Assembly: GCA_965208385.1 (NCBI GenBank)
Contig: CBDBOO010000092.1
Coordinates: forward strand, 195,727 to 259,726
From: Endozoicomonas sp965208385
Lineage (GTDB): Bacteria; Pseudomonadota; Gammaproteobacteria; Pseudomonadales; Endozoicomonadaceae
DNA length: 64,000 bases
Reading direction: 5' to 3'
In this document: in pieces, positions 36,485 to 45,049 of the stretch
How positions within the stretch are numbered: the stretch's first letter is position 1
Layout of the letters: each line of letters opens with the position of its first letter
Translations under genes and position numbers: made by a program
The notes under the pieces: model-generated
Seen by the model: the letters and a program-made list of their open reading frames with translations, nothing else
What the model was told of the DNA's origin: nothing
Databases searched by the model: none

Positions 36485-37312
36485 ATGGCTGTTAAAGCTC
36501 TGATAGTTGATGATTCAAGAGTCGCCTGTAAAGTACTCTCTAACCTGCTTGAACAGGTCAGCATTACCAGTGATTCAGTCTATTCAGCGGAAGATGCATT
36601 TACTTTTCTTAAACATCAGAAGCCGGATATTATTTTCATGGATCACTCCATGCCGAGTATGGATGGGCTTGAGGCCATAAAAGTCTTCAAAAGTAATCCT
36701 CTGACAGCCACCATTCCTGTCATGATGTATACAGCCAAAGAAGGCGAGCTGTATGTCAGTCAGGCCAGGGCACTGGGGGCTGTAGATGTATTACCAAAAG
36801 GCATGGAAAAAAGGCGTTTGCACGAGGCTCTGATTAAACTGGGTCTAGTCACCAGAGAAAACATCAATAAAAGTTCACCGGAGTCGGATGCTCTGGCAAC
36901 AACAACGAATAACGTCATCAGTAACCCCTCATCCAAAAACCTCAAACATCTGACTGAAGTTTCAAGCCAGTGGTCGAATCAGATTAAACCATTCTTAAAC
37001 CAGACCATCATCCAGCAGACCGATACAGTAAGACGCAGCACCAGAGAACAAACCCGCCAGATTGTAAAAGAATTTCATCGAACTCTGGAACATTTCGAAC
37101 ACGCTATTACCTCGCAACTGAATTCCCACAGAAAACAGACACAGCCAGAAGTAAAAAAACCAACAAATCAAACAAAATGGCGGATTGCTATCACAGCAAT
37201 AGTGCTGTCCCAGATGGTCATTATGTGGCAGTTATGGGATATCAGGACGACTACAGAACAATTACTGGATGCCCAGAACAGCCTGATTCACTGGCATCAG
37301 GATAAAAAATAA
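36485..37312 (+). CDS. Response regulator with C-terminal membrane anchor
   Basis: Residues 1-125 are a CheY-like receiver with D9, D10, phospho-acceptor D53, T83 and K105. In place of a DNA-binding domain there is a helical, coiled-coil-like region (residues about 150-220), then one hydrophobic segment (about 231-250, WRIAITAIVLSQMVIMWQLW) and a short tail. It may signal at the membrane through protein contacts. No histidine kinase gene is adjacent. The start has GGAGAAA just upstream. Confidence 0.8.
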   Translation: MAVKALIVDDSRVACKVLSNLLEQVSITSDSVYSAEDAFTFLKHQKPDIIFMDHSMPSMDGLEAIKVFKSNPLTATIPVMMYTAKEGELYVSQARALGAVDVLPKGMEKRRLHEALIKLGLVTRENINKSSPESDALATTTNNVISNPSSKNLKHLTEVSSQWSNQIKPFLNQTIIQQTDTVRRSTREQTRQIVKEFHRTLEHFEHAITSQLNSHRKQTQPEVKKPTNQTKWRIAITAIVLSQMVIMWQLWDIRTTTEQLLDAQNSLIHWHQDKK

Positions 37313-37335
37313 AAGCTGAGAAATAATCTTAACGG

Positions 37336-37381
37336 TATATACCCAAAGGATTTGGAGTGGCTACAAAGTAGCAAGGGAGGA
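37336..37381. repeat. Short dispersed repeat (ATACCCAAAGGATTTGGAGT)
   Basis: The sequence ATACCCAAAGGATTTGGAGT and the next 25 bases recur, with changes, at 57247-57290. It lies between the response regulator and the end of the T2SS operon. It contains no gene and looks like a REP-type intergenic repeat. Confidence 0.5.
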
Positions 37382-37500
37382 AAGCCCCGGAACTTAGAAA
37401 AACTAAGTGATCGGGCCGGGCTGGCGTACCAGTGAACGAGCGCCGCAATACTGTATGTAGACGAAGGCCGTTGTTCGCTCACTCATTCTCTGACAACCCA

Positions 37501-38046
37501 CTACCCTTGGCTGCCAGGCGCTGTTTTTAATTGCAGCCTTAATTGCTGCACCTCAACAATGCCAGAATTTTTCGTACGGGACATCTGCAATGTAATAGCC
37601 CTGACATTCTGTTCGTCCAGATAGACCAGCCAGCGGGTTAATCGTGAAAAATCAATCGGCGCCAGCTTTATGACCAGACTTCGATTTTGTTGATTTATCC
37701 CCTTCAGGACAATACCAAACTTCCGGGCACTGCGGCTGATCAAAATATCCAGTGGTTCATCCTGTCCGAACTCACCTGAAGATATCTTTGCACCGGAGGC
37801 AAGAAGGGCTGTTATTTTTTCAGCTTTCTCCATGACATCCGTGTACGTTCTTTCACTATTATTTAACCGGCTTTCTGCCTGAGAATGATAATCCTGAACA
37901 GGTCTAATCAGAGCTGAGTAGAACAGCAGAAGTGCAATCATTCCTCCGGCAATAGATACTATGATCTGTTCTCTGGGGCTTAATGTTTGCCAATAGTCAC
38001 TTATGCGGCTTCGTATATTCTGACCGGTACCTGCCAGTAAACTCAT
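37501..38046 (-). CDS. gspM: Type II secretion protein M
   Basis: A 181-residue bitopic inner-membrane protein: a short cytoplasmic N-terminus (DYWQTLSPREQ), one membrane segment (IIVSIAGGMIALLLFYSALI), and a periplasmic ferredoxin-like domain. GspM binds GspL in the assembly platform. Its start overlaps the gspL stop by 4 bases, and it is the last gene of the operon; gspN and gspO do not follow. Confidence 0.85.
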   Translation of the reverse strand: MSLLAGTGQNIRSRISDYWQTLSPREQIIVSIAGGMIALLLFYSALIRPVQDYHSQAESRLNNSERTYTDVMEKAEKITALLASGAKISSGEFGQDEPLDILISRSARKFGIVLKGINQQNRSLVIKLAPIDFSRLTRWLVYLDEQNVRAITLQMSRTKNSGIVEVQQLRLQLKTAPGSQG

Positions 38047-39224
38047 CGTTCACTTCCTTTTATAATCAAAACACCCGTCACCACTTTTTCATTCTGCTCA
38101 AGAGATTCCAGCTCTATATCACGCTGCCCGGCCAGTTCATCGCGCAATCGGGTGAAATTCATCATCGCATTAGCCTCAGCGGTTATTCTGAGAGTCTGCT
38201 GACCATAGTCATAGCTGATAGATTTTGGTTTTACCTCGCTAAACTGTTTGAATGCCGGGGCAAGGGAATCCAATAGCGGCAATAAGTCTTCTGTTTCTGA
38301 CACACTGCCTTCCAGCTGCCTTAACTTTCGGTTCATCTGTGGGATCAGTCGTATAACACGTTCACCGGGAAATAACTGCTGATAAGCTTCTAATGATTGA
38401 GCCTGAAGTTCATCAGCCCTGTTATTCAGCTGCCAGGCAGATGATACGGAAACAACCATCCAGACAATCAAAACCATGACCGATAAGATAAGACTTCGAC
38501 GCCAGAGATCCAGCATGCCGGAATGCGCCTTCTTCTTATTTTTCCAGCGCCCCTGTAGCAGGTTTACCTCCGGGGTAATGGCGTCAAGATTCAGTGTATA
38601 CAAGGGATTATCTTCAGCACCCAGACGACTGTAATCAATAATCTGAAGTTGTTGTTCTTTATCAATACTATCCATATAGAACTTCAGCCATGAAGCATCG
38701 CACACGGCACCTTTCCACACACCGTGACGTACCAGCCATTTATCTTCCAGTTTATATAGACAGCATGTTCCCACTGAATAAGGTATAGCCAGTGTATCCG
38801 GCAGCCATTGATGACATTCTATTTCAGCCTCTTCGAGCCAGCGTTGCCAGAGTGACATCCAGCGATCTTCAACAACAGCTACATTGAGCTTATTTTCCGA
38901 ATGTTCCAGTACAGCAATATGCAGTTCATCTATTTCACCGGCCAGTTCATCTTCCAGTCGAAAAGGCAGTGATTTCAGCATCACCTGACTAAGGCGACCG
39001 GAAATACTCAGTTCCCTTAAAGTCACCAGTTCTCCAGGCACCAGTACAATGACCTGACTGCTACTACTCATTTCTGTAAGCTGATCCAGCTCATCAACAG
39101 AATCCAGTACCCCCGATTCCTTCGGAAGAAGGGCAGCGTCATTGTCGTCTTTGGTAAAATACTGCCAATAAACCATGTCCTTTTCACTGAATGGCAGGCG
39201 CAGTAATAATGTTGGATGCTTCAT
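38043..39224 (-). CDS. gspL: Type II secretion protein L
   Basis: A 393-residue inner-membrane protein. The N-terminal cytoplasmic actin-like domain (about 1-240) recruits the GspE ATPase, a membrane segment follows (SLILSVMVLIVWMVVSVSSA), then a periplasmic domain that pairs with GspM. The start overlaps the gspK stop by 4 bases. Confidence 0.87.
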   Translation of the reverse strand: MKHPTLLLRLPFSEKDMVYWQYFTKDDNDAALLPKESGVLDSVDELDQLTEMSSSSQVIVLVPGELVTLRELSISGRLSQVMLKSLPFRLEDELAGEIDELHIAVLEHSENKLNVAVVEDRWMSLWQRWLEEAEIECHQWLPDTLAIPYSVGTCCLYKLEDKWLVRHGVWKGAVCDASWLKFYMDSIDKEQQLQIIDYSRLGAEDNPLYTLNLDAITPEVNLLQGRWKNKKKAHSGMLDLWRRSLILSVMVLIVWMVVSVSSAWQLNNRADELQAQSLEAYQQLFPGERVIRLIPQMNRKLRQLEGSVSETEDLLPLLDSLAPAFKQFSEVKPKSISYDYGQQTLRITAEANAMMNFTRLRDELAGQRDIELESLEQNEKVVTGVLIIKGSER

Positions 39225-40222
39225 ATCTCTCCTGCTCGACGGCGGACAATGACAAGATCATCATCACTTTTCCGTACAATCAAACTCTGCAATCGATCGT
39301 TGTTTTCCTGAACCCGAATGGCTGAATTCAACTCAAAATAACGACTGTTAACCGTCAGATTTTTTTCTCTGCTTTTTTTATCGAACGCAGGTAAAGGCAC
39401 CTGATCCAGAAATTCATCCACCGACGGCCAGCCATTTCTCGGACGATCCAATAAAATGCTTTCCGCCTCTGCTACTGATAATTTGTTCAGAAACGCAGCA
39501 GCCAGTATTTCCGGCTGCTCAACAGAAACAGTATTAATATTGATTTTCAAAGCCGTGTCGGGAATGACACAGAAATAAGGCAGAAAGGCTTGCGCCATAC
39601 TGGCTGAAACACCCAGCACAGAACGCCACTCACTCTCATCTCTCATGGCGGTATTGGCAGGCAGATAGGGCACAGGTAACGCCAGGTAATCGTTATTCCC
39701 TGCTCCCTGACCCGACACAGAACGAACCGCAGGATAGACCCAGTCCCGGGTTGCTTCTGCAATTTGTTCCGCATCAATAAAATCGAGTCCAAGATTTTCC
39801 AGTAATGCTTTAAATATCAGAAACGATCCGGGTTTTACGATGCCATTCTTCTTATCGGTTGTATCAGCAAAAGCCAGGCTATTAAGATTAAAGCAGCCCT
39901 GTAAATCTTTAATAGCACTGGTAATTGTGCCTTTTTCCAGTGGGTATTCCCTGCCATTGGTGGCCCAACTCTGGCCCAGATGCACAACCTTCTCTTCATC
40001 CTGAAATGACTGCATTAACACCTGTCTGGCTAACTCTTCAGCCGACAGAGAATACCAGTATATCTGTTCATGATTTTGCAGGGCGGAACTGAAGCGAATC
40101 TGACGCCTGATCGTTTCAGAGAATCCGGCAACCAGCAGAATCGCCAGTGTCAGCGTTAATAAAACGCTGAGAATTGCCATGCCTGATTCTTTGAATATTA
40201 AGGATTGGTTATTATGTTCCAT
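39221..40222 (-). CDS. gspK: Type II secretion minor pseudopilin K
   Basis: A 333-residue minor pseudopilin, the largest one, which caps the pseudopilus tip with GspI and GspJ. The prepilin-like N-terminus is KESG-MAILSVLLTLTLAI, with cleavage expected after the Gly at residue 14; the usual Glu at +5 is absent, as is normal for GspK. A large helical domain follows (FNLNSLAF, SAFL-type helix-hairpin repeats). It overlaps gspJ by 11 bases. Confidence 0.88.
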   Translation of the reverse strand: MEHNNQSLIFKESGMAILSVLLTLTLAILLVAGFSETIRRQIRFSSALQNHEQIYWYSLSAEELARQVLMQSFQDEEKVVHLGQSWATNGREYPLEKGTITSAIKDLQGCFNLNSLAFADTTDKKNGIVKPGSFLIFKALLENLGLDFIDAEQIAEATRDWVYPAVRSVSGQGAGNNDYLALPVPYLPANTAMRDESEWRSVLGVSASMAQAFLPYFCVIPDTALKININTVSVEQPEILAAAFLNKLSVAEAESILLDRPRNGWPSVDEFLDQVPLPAFDKKSREKNLTVNSRYFELNSAIRVQENNDRLQSLIVRKSDDDLVIVRRRAGEI

Positions 40223-40856
40223 TCAATCCTTTCCATGGTTTAACGATATTAAATCGGCGTTCTACTGAACCACCTCTGACGAAATCCAGTGATATTGCAA
40301 TGCCTTCGGGAAAAGCGGATTCCCGCAAGTTATCCTGCCACTGTCCGTTAGTAAAAAATCTGAATTTCACTTTTTTCACACCCGGCAACAATGGTCTGTA
40401 TTCAGGTCCGGTGTTGCCCGGAGTATCCAGTAGCCGGTCATACCCCCTCTCCAGAGTGTCACCGTTCAGACGATAATAAACTCTCTGCAGGCTTGATCTT
40501 GGTAATCGCTGATCATTGTTACGCCATCCGGTTCTTACAAAAGAAAGAGAGGTGTTGCCAGTACCTGGTTCCGCACGGAGAAAAGTACTATAGCGCTCCC
40601 CTCCTTCACGGCCCTTCTCTCCCCGGTCAACCAGTTGTCGGAGATCTTTTTTAAGATGCAGAAAAGCGTAATCCAGTGCATACAGGCGCCGGGCATTATC
40701 AGATTGCACTTTTTGGGCTGTGCTGACAGTACTGAGAATTTGCCATGCAGCAAAGCTCACCAGCGTGAAAATTGAAAGCGCCAGAAGCATTTCCAGTAAT
40801 GTGAACCCTGAAGATAAGCATCGTTTTTTTTCCAGCTTTCGATTGAGCATTGTCAT
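40212..40856 (-). CDS. gspJ: Type II secretion minor pseudopilin J
   Basis: A 214-residue pseudopilin with the cleavage motif SSG-FTLLEMLLALSIFTLVSF and a C-terminal beta domain. It forms the pseudopilus tip complex with GspI and GspK. The start overlaps the gspI stop by 4 bases. Confidence 0.9.
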   Translation of the reverse strand: MTMLNRKLEKKRCLSSGFTLLEMLLALSIFTLVSFAAWQILSTVSTAQKVQSDNARRLYALDYAFLHLKKDLRQLVDRGEKGREGGERYSTFLRAEPGTGNTSLSFVRTGWRNNDQRLPRSSLQRVYYRLNGDTLERGYDRLLDTPGNTGPEYRPLLPGVKKVKFRFFTNGQWQDNLRESAFPEGIAISLDFVRGGSVERRFNIVKPWKGLNGT

Positions 40857-41290
40857 GGTTTCAACATATGGGTCTGTAGCTGTGCAATGGCTGTAGCACT
40901 GTCTTTATGAGTTCTTACCTCAACTTCAATCGATCGAAGATTTCCCGTGACTGTTTTAATGCTGCGACTTTGTACAAACCAGACTCTGTCATCCATAACA
41001 ACACTCTGTTTCTGCCAATCGCCCGATGGCCATTTTCCGGACCATTTTCCGGACAACCGGATATCTGTCAGAGTATTTTCTGCAACCCAGAATGCAGGTC
41101 TTTTTTCATTCAAATGCTGGCTGCTGATAAGACCATCACGGGTAACACCCACAATCGCCATACCGGCAATGGCCAATATCGCCATTGCCATCATCACCTC
41201 AAGCAAAGTAAATCCGTATTGACGTGTCGAAGCACTGGTCATGAGATTAATCCGGGATTCAGGCATCGGACGAAAGGGTATGAATTTCAC
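40853..41290 (-). CDS. gspI: Type II secretion minor pseudopilin I
   Basis: A 145-residue minor pseudopilin (RQYG-FTLLEVMMAMAILAI). The start is GTG 41290: GGAGG lies 6 bases upstream, inside gspH, giving a 32-base overlap with gspH. Internal ATGs at 41266 and 41242 lack such a site. The pre-peptide before the cleavage Gly is long (about 25 residues). Confidence 0.88.
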   Translation of the reverse strand: MKFIPFRPMPESRINLMTSASTRQYGFTLLEVMMAMAILAIAGMAIVGVTRDGLISSQHLNEKRPAFWVAENTLTDIRLSGKWSGKWPSGDWQKQSVVMDDRVWFVQSRSIKTVTGNLRSIEVEVRTHKDSATAIAQLQTHMLKP

Positions 41291-41852
41291 CGGTTTCCTC
41301 CATGATCACCCGACGGCACAGTTCTTTTTTGTTTCGCACACATAACGTTAATTCTGCCGGCGTTATTTCCCCACTGCTCCAAAAGATAAGATCTGGCTTG
41401 ATCGATTTTTTTTCTCTCGGCCTGACAATCTGCCGGGAACCAGTGATCTTTATGTCCGTCGTTGCTTCATATTCGAGAGCAGGAAGCCAGAAAGAATTAC
41501 TTTTCCTCAAGGTAAGAACCATATCGTCAGGAAGAGCTACTTTCTTCATAAAGCGATTTTTCTTGATGGTTGTCCAGCCACCTGCTTCTAATTCAAGAAA
41601 CAGATAACCGTCACCGGTCTTATCATTAGTAATCTGACCGAAGCCAAGATTCCGGCCATTGATCAATGCAGTTTCCTGAGCCAGCTGTATCAGGGCTGCC
41701 AGTTTTTCTGTGTCATGATTTAACTGTGCAGCACCACTGCCTGAAGGCAGGCGCGGAATGATCATGGTGCTGGCCATTCCTATAAGTACCAGCACCAGCA
41801 TCACTTCCAACAGGGTAAACCCTGCATTTTTTACCGGTTTTTTTTCTGACAT
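41259..41852 (-). CDS. gspH: Type II secretion minor pseudopilin H
   Basis: A minor pseudopilin of 197 residues from ATG 41852 (MSEKKPVKNAG-FTLLEVMLVLVLIG). A TTG 12 codons earlier is also open. The C-terminal part is a beta-rich GspH domain. It joins the main GspG filament to the tip complex. Confidence 0.87.
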   Translation of the reverse strand: MSEKKPVKNAGFTLLEVMLVLVLIGMASTMIIPRLPSGSGAAQLNHDTEKLAALIQLAQETALINGRNLGFGQITNDKTGDGYLFLELEAGGWTTIKKNRFMKKVALPDDMVLTLRKSNSFWLPALEYEATTDIKITGSRQIVRPREKKSIKPDLIFWSSGEITPAELTLCVRNKKELCRRVIMEETGEIHTLSSDA

Positions 41853-41890
41853 TCCGGATAACTTATTATTTTGAAAATGCAGCAACAATG

Positions 41891-42337
41891 TCAGATTTCC
41901 CAGTTACCTACATCCTGATCTGTGCCCGGCTGGCCATCAGAACCCGCTGAAAATACATCAACAGAACCGTACTCTCCCGGAATCTGTAGATAATACGGAT
42001 TACCCCATGGATCAGTGGGCAGTCGACGGATATAGCCATTTTCCCGGTAGCCCTTTGGTTCGGGAAATCCGGATGGTTTACTGACCAGTGCTTTCAATCC
42101 CTGTTCGTTAGAGGGGTATACATTGTTGTCCAGTTTGTACATATCCAGAGCACTCTCCAGAGCAACGAGGTCACTGAGTACTTTCTGCCGATCTGCTTTT
42201 CCCTTGTTACCCAGAACATTCGGTGCAACCATACTGGCAAGCACTCCCAGAATGACAATAACCACCATTATTTCCAGCAGTGTGAATCCTGCCTGTGTTG
42301 TCCTGTGATTTCTTTGCAAACGTTTGTGTTTTTGCAT
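41891..42337 (-). CDS. gspG: Type II secretion major pseudopilin G
   Basis: A 148-residue major pseudopilin, the filament subunit of the piston that pushes folded substrates through the secretin. Cleavage motif TTQAG-FTLLEIMVVIVILGV, then the conserved PTDPWGNPYYLQIPG and the calcium-binding loop DVFSAGSDGQPGTDQDVGNW. It needs a prepilin peptidase (GspO/PilD), which is not in this window. Confidence 0.94.
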   Translation of the reverse strand: MQKHKRLQRNHRTTQAGFTLLEIMVVIVILGVLASMVAPNVLGNKGKADRQKVLSDLVALESALDMYKLDNNVYPSNEQGLKALVSKPSGFPEPKGYRENGYIRRLPTDPWGNPYYLQIPGEYGSVDVFSAGSDGQPGTDQDVGNWEI

Positions 42338-42359
42338 CTCAATTTCCCCCTAAAAATAA

Positions 42360-43577
42360 TCAGCCCATAAGGCTATTGAGATCCATCATTGGTGTAAGAA
42401 TGGCCATAACAATAAACAGAACCAGCCCGGCCATTGTGACGATCATCAATGGTCCAAAAATACCCAGAGCGATATTCACCTGGTCTTCAAAAATCTTATC
42501 CTGGGCATTGGCTGCACGCAGTAGCATACTTTCCAGCTCACCGGAACGTTCACCACTGGCAATTATGTGCAGCATCATGGGTGAAAATAATCGGGTTTGA
42601 TCCAGGGCTGTCCAGAATGTACCGCCTTCCCTGACCTGATCAGACGCTGTTAATAACTTCTGACGTATAAAAGAGTTGGACATCACCTGTGCGGAGATAT
42701 TCATGGCTTCGACCAGAGGGACTGTGCTGCTGATTAAAATACTCAGTGTCCGGGCAAACCGGGCTATATCAACACCGGAATTGACAGAACCAAATACCGG
42801 CATCTGAAGCATACGGTGATCGTATTTTAATTTTATGGCTTCGGATTTAAGCAATCTCTGTCGGAGTACAAGCATCACCAGAAAAGCAATCAGTACAGCT
42901 ATGCCGTAGTTTTGTACAAAGTTGCTGGCTGAAATCAGTGCCAGTGTCATATCAGGAAGGTTTCTTCCGGCAAACTCGAATTGCTCTATTACTGTGGGAA
43001 CCACCGTGGTTAACAATGCAACAACCACTGAAACCATAACCAGGGTTAGAATGAGCGGATAGATCATCGCCTGGGTCATCTTGCTGCGTATCTGTTGCCG
43101 TTGCTCGGTATAATCGGCCAGTCGCTCAAGGATCGCATCCAGATGGCCGGACTTCTCACCTGCAGCAATCATCGAACGGTATAAGTGATCAAATGTTGCA
43201 GGATAAGCCGCCAACGCATCAGACAGGGTATGCCCTTCCAGAACCCTTGACCTTACGGCTGTCAGCATGACTTTCAAATGATTCTTCTGAACCTGGTGCA
43301 CCATAGCCTGAAGACATTCATCAATGGGAATCGACGCTGCCAGCAACGTTGCCATCTGTCGGGTGATCAATGCCACTTCCGAGACACTGGCTTTTCGCCC
43401 CAGAGAAGAGCGCACAGCCTTACCTTCCGACTGTCGTTCACTGGCCGGATTAATTTCTACAGGAGCAAGTCCTTCAGATCTCAGTGCCTGCCTGAGCAGT
43501 TTGGGAGAATCGGCTTCCTGTAAGCCTTTTTTAACTTTCCCGTTCTGATCCATTGCAGAATATGCGTACAGACTCAT
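42360..43577 (-). CDS. gspF: Type II secretion inner-membrane platform protein F
   Basis: A 405-residue polytopic protein with two GspF repeats (AAGEKSGHLDAILERLADYTEQ and ASGERSGELESMLLRAANAQD) and three membrane segments. It connects the ATPase to the pseudopilus. The start overlaps gspE by 4 bases (ATGA). Confidence 0.93.
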   Translation of the reverse strand: MSLYAYSAMDQNGKVKKGLQEADSPKLLRQALRSEGLAPVEINPASERQSEGKAVRSSLGRKASVSEVALITRQMATLLAASIPIDECLQAMVHQVQKNHLKVMLTAVRSRVLEGHTLSDALAAYPATFDHLYRSMIAAGEKSGHLDAILERLADYTEQRQQIRSKMTQAMIYPLILTLVMVSVVVALLTTVVPTVIEQFEFAGRNLPDMTLALISASNFVQNYGIAVLIAFLVMLVLRQRLLKSEAIKLKYDHRMLQMPVFGSVNSGVDIARFARTLSILISSTVPLVEAMNISAQVMSNSFIRQKLLTASDQVREGGTFWTALDQTRLFSPMMLHIIASGERSGELESMLLRAANAQDKIFEDQVNIALGIFGPLMIVTMAGLVLFIVMAILTPMMDLNSLMG

Positions 43578-45049
43578 CCCCGGGTCACTCGCAACACTTC
43601 AGAGAGCGTAGTTTCTCCCTTTAACACCCGATTGAATCCATCAATGCGAATACTGAGTGAATCCTGCATCATGATCTTTTCCATTTCGGCTTCACCAGCC
43701 CGATCATGTATCAGCTGTCGTATTTCTTCATTGACCAGAAAAAGTTCATAAATACCTGTTCGGCCCTGATATCCGGAATCATTACATTCACTGCACCCCC
43801 TGGCCTGCCACAGGGTTCTTTCATCTTCTGGAGCCAGTCCCATCAACTCCCGCTCGGTTTCAGTGGGCGCTTCCGGCGTACAGCAATGAGCACAGAGCGT
43901 TCTTACCAGTCGCTGGGCTAATACGCCCAAAAGGCTTGATGAGAGCAGAAAAGGTTCCACTCCCATATCCCTGAGTCTTGTTACTGCTCCCGCTGCCGTA
44001 TTGGTATGTAAAGTACTCAGCACCAGATGCCCCGTCAGTGAAGCCTGCACGGCTATTTCCGCAGTTTCCAGATCCCTGACTTCACCAATCATGACAACAT
44101 CAGGATCCTGTCGCAGAATGGCCCGTAAACCTCTGGCAAAGGTCATATCAACTTTGTTATTAACCTGCGTCTGTCCCACACCAGCAAGATCGTACTCAAT
44201 CGGATCTTCTACGGTCATGATGTTACGCTCAGGGGTATTGATCTCACTGATACCGGAATATAGCGTGGTTGTTTTACCTGAACCGGTCGGACCTGTTACC
44301 AGAAGAATTCCGTGGGGCTTATGAAGCTGCTGCCTCAACTTTTCGCACAGGTCGTCAGACATACCTGAACTGCTGAGGTCATGCTGAATACTGCCTCTAT
44401 CCAGCAATCTAAGAACAATACGTTCACCATGGCGGGTCGGAATGGTAGAAACCCGGACATCAACAGCCCTGCCTCCCAGCCTCAAAGATATACGACCATC
44501 TTGCGGTATACGTTTTTCCGCAATATCCAGTTTGGCCATAACCTTGATTCTGGACACCAGCAAGGCCGCAAGTTTTCTTTGTGGCTTGAGAATTTCCCTG
44601 AGAATACCATCCACTCTGAAACGAATAACCAGATGGCTTTCAAAAGTTTCAATATGAATGTCAGAAGCACCATCCCTGATTGCTTCGCTCAACATGGCGT
44701 TGATCATCCGGATAATAGGTGCGCCATCATCGGCTTCCAGAAGATCTTCATTATCCGGCAGTTCTTCGGCCAGAGCCTGCAGCTCTTCATTGCTGCCGAT
44801 ATCACTCATCAGCTGTCTAGCTTCTGAGGAATCCTGCTGATAAGACTCGGACAGTCGTTGATCAAACTCATCACCGGTAATCTGTTTGATCTGAAACGGT
44901 GCCACCATTACCCGACGAATTTCAGCCAGCGTATACGCTTCCGGAGATTTATCGAAATAAAGAACATAGCCTTCATTGTCCAGCTCCAGCAAAACCCGAA
45001 AACGATTGGAAAACGAAAAAGGCAATGACATTGCGGGTAAGGAAGGCAT
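43574..45049 (-). CDS. gspE: Type II secretion ATPase E
   Basis: A 491-residue hexameric cytoplasmic ATPase that powers pseudopilus assembly. Visible motifs: Walker A GPTGSGKTTTL, Asp box ILRQDPDVVMIGEVRD, His box GHLVLSTLHTN, and a four-cysteine zinc site (CAHC ... CSEC). Length is normal for the family. It follows the gspD stop directly. Confidence 0.95.
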   Translation of the reverse strand: MPSLPAMSLPFSFSNRFRVLLELDNEGYVLYFDKSPEAYTLAEIRRVMVAPFQIKQITGDEFDQRLSESYQQDSSEARQLMSDIGSNEELQALAEELPDNEDLLEADDGAPIIRMINAMLSEAIRDGASDIHIETFESHLVIRFRVDGILREILKPQRKLAALLVSRIKVMAKLDIAEKRIPQDGRISLRLGGRAVDVRVSTIPTRHGERIVLRLLDRGSIQHDLSSSGMSDDLCEKLRQQLHKPHGILLVTGPTGSGKTTTLYSGISEINTPERNIMTVEDPIEYDLAGVGQTQVNNKVDMTFARGLRAILRQDPDVVMIGEVRDLETAEIAVQASLTGHLVLSTLHTNTAAGAVTRLRDMGVEPFLLSSSLLGVLAQRLVRTLCAHCCTPEAPTETERELMGLAPEDERTLWQARGCSECNDSGYQGRTGIYELFLVNEEIRQLIHDRAGEAEMEKIMMQDSLSIRIDGFNRVLKGETTLSEVLRVTRG

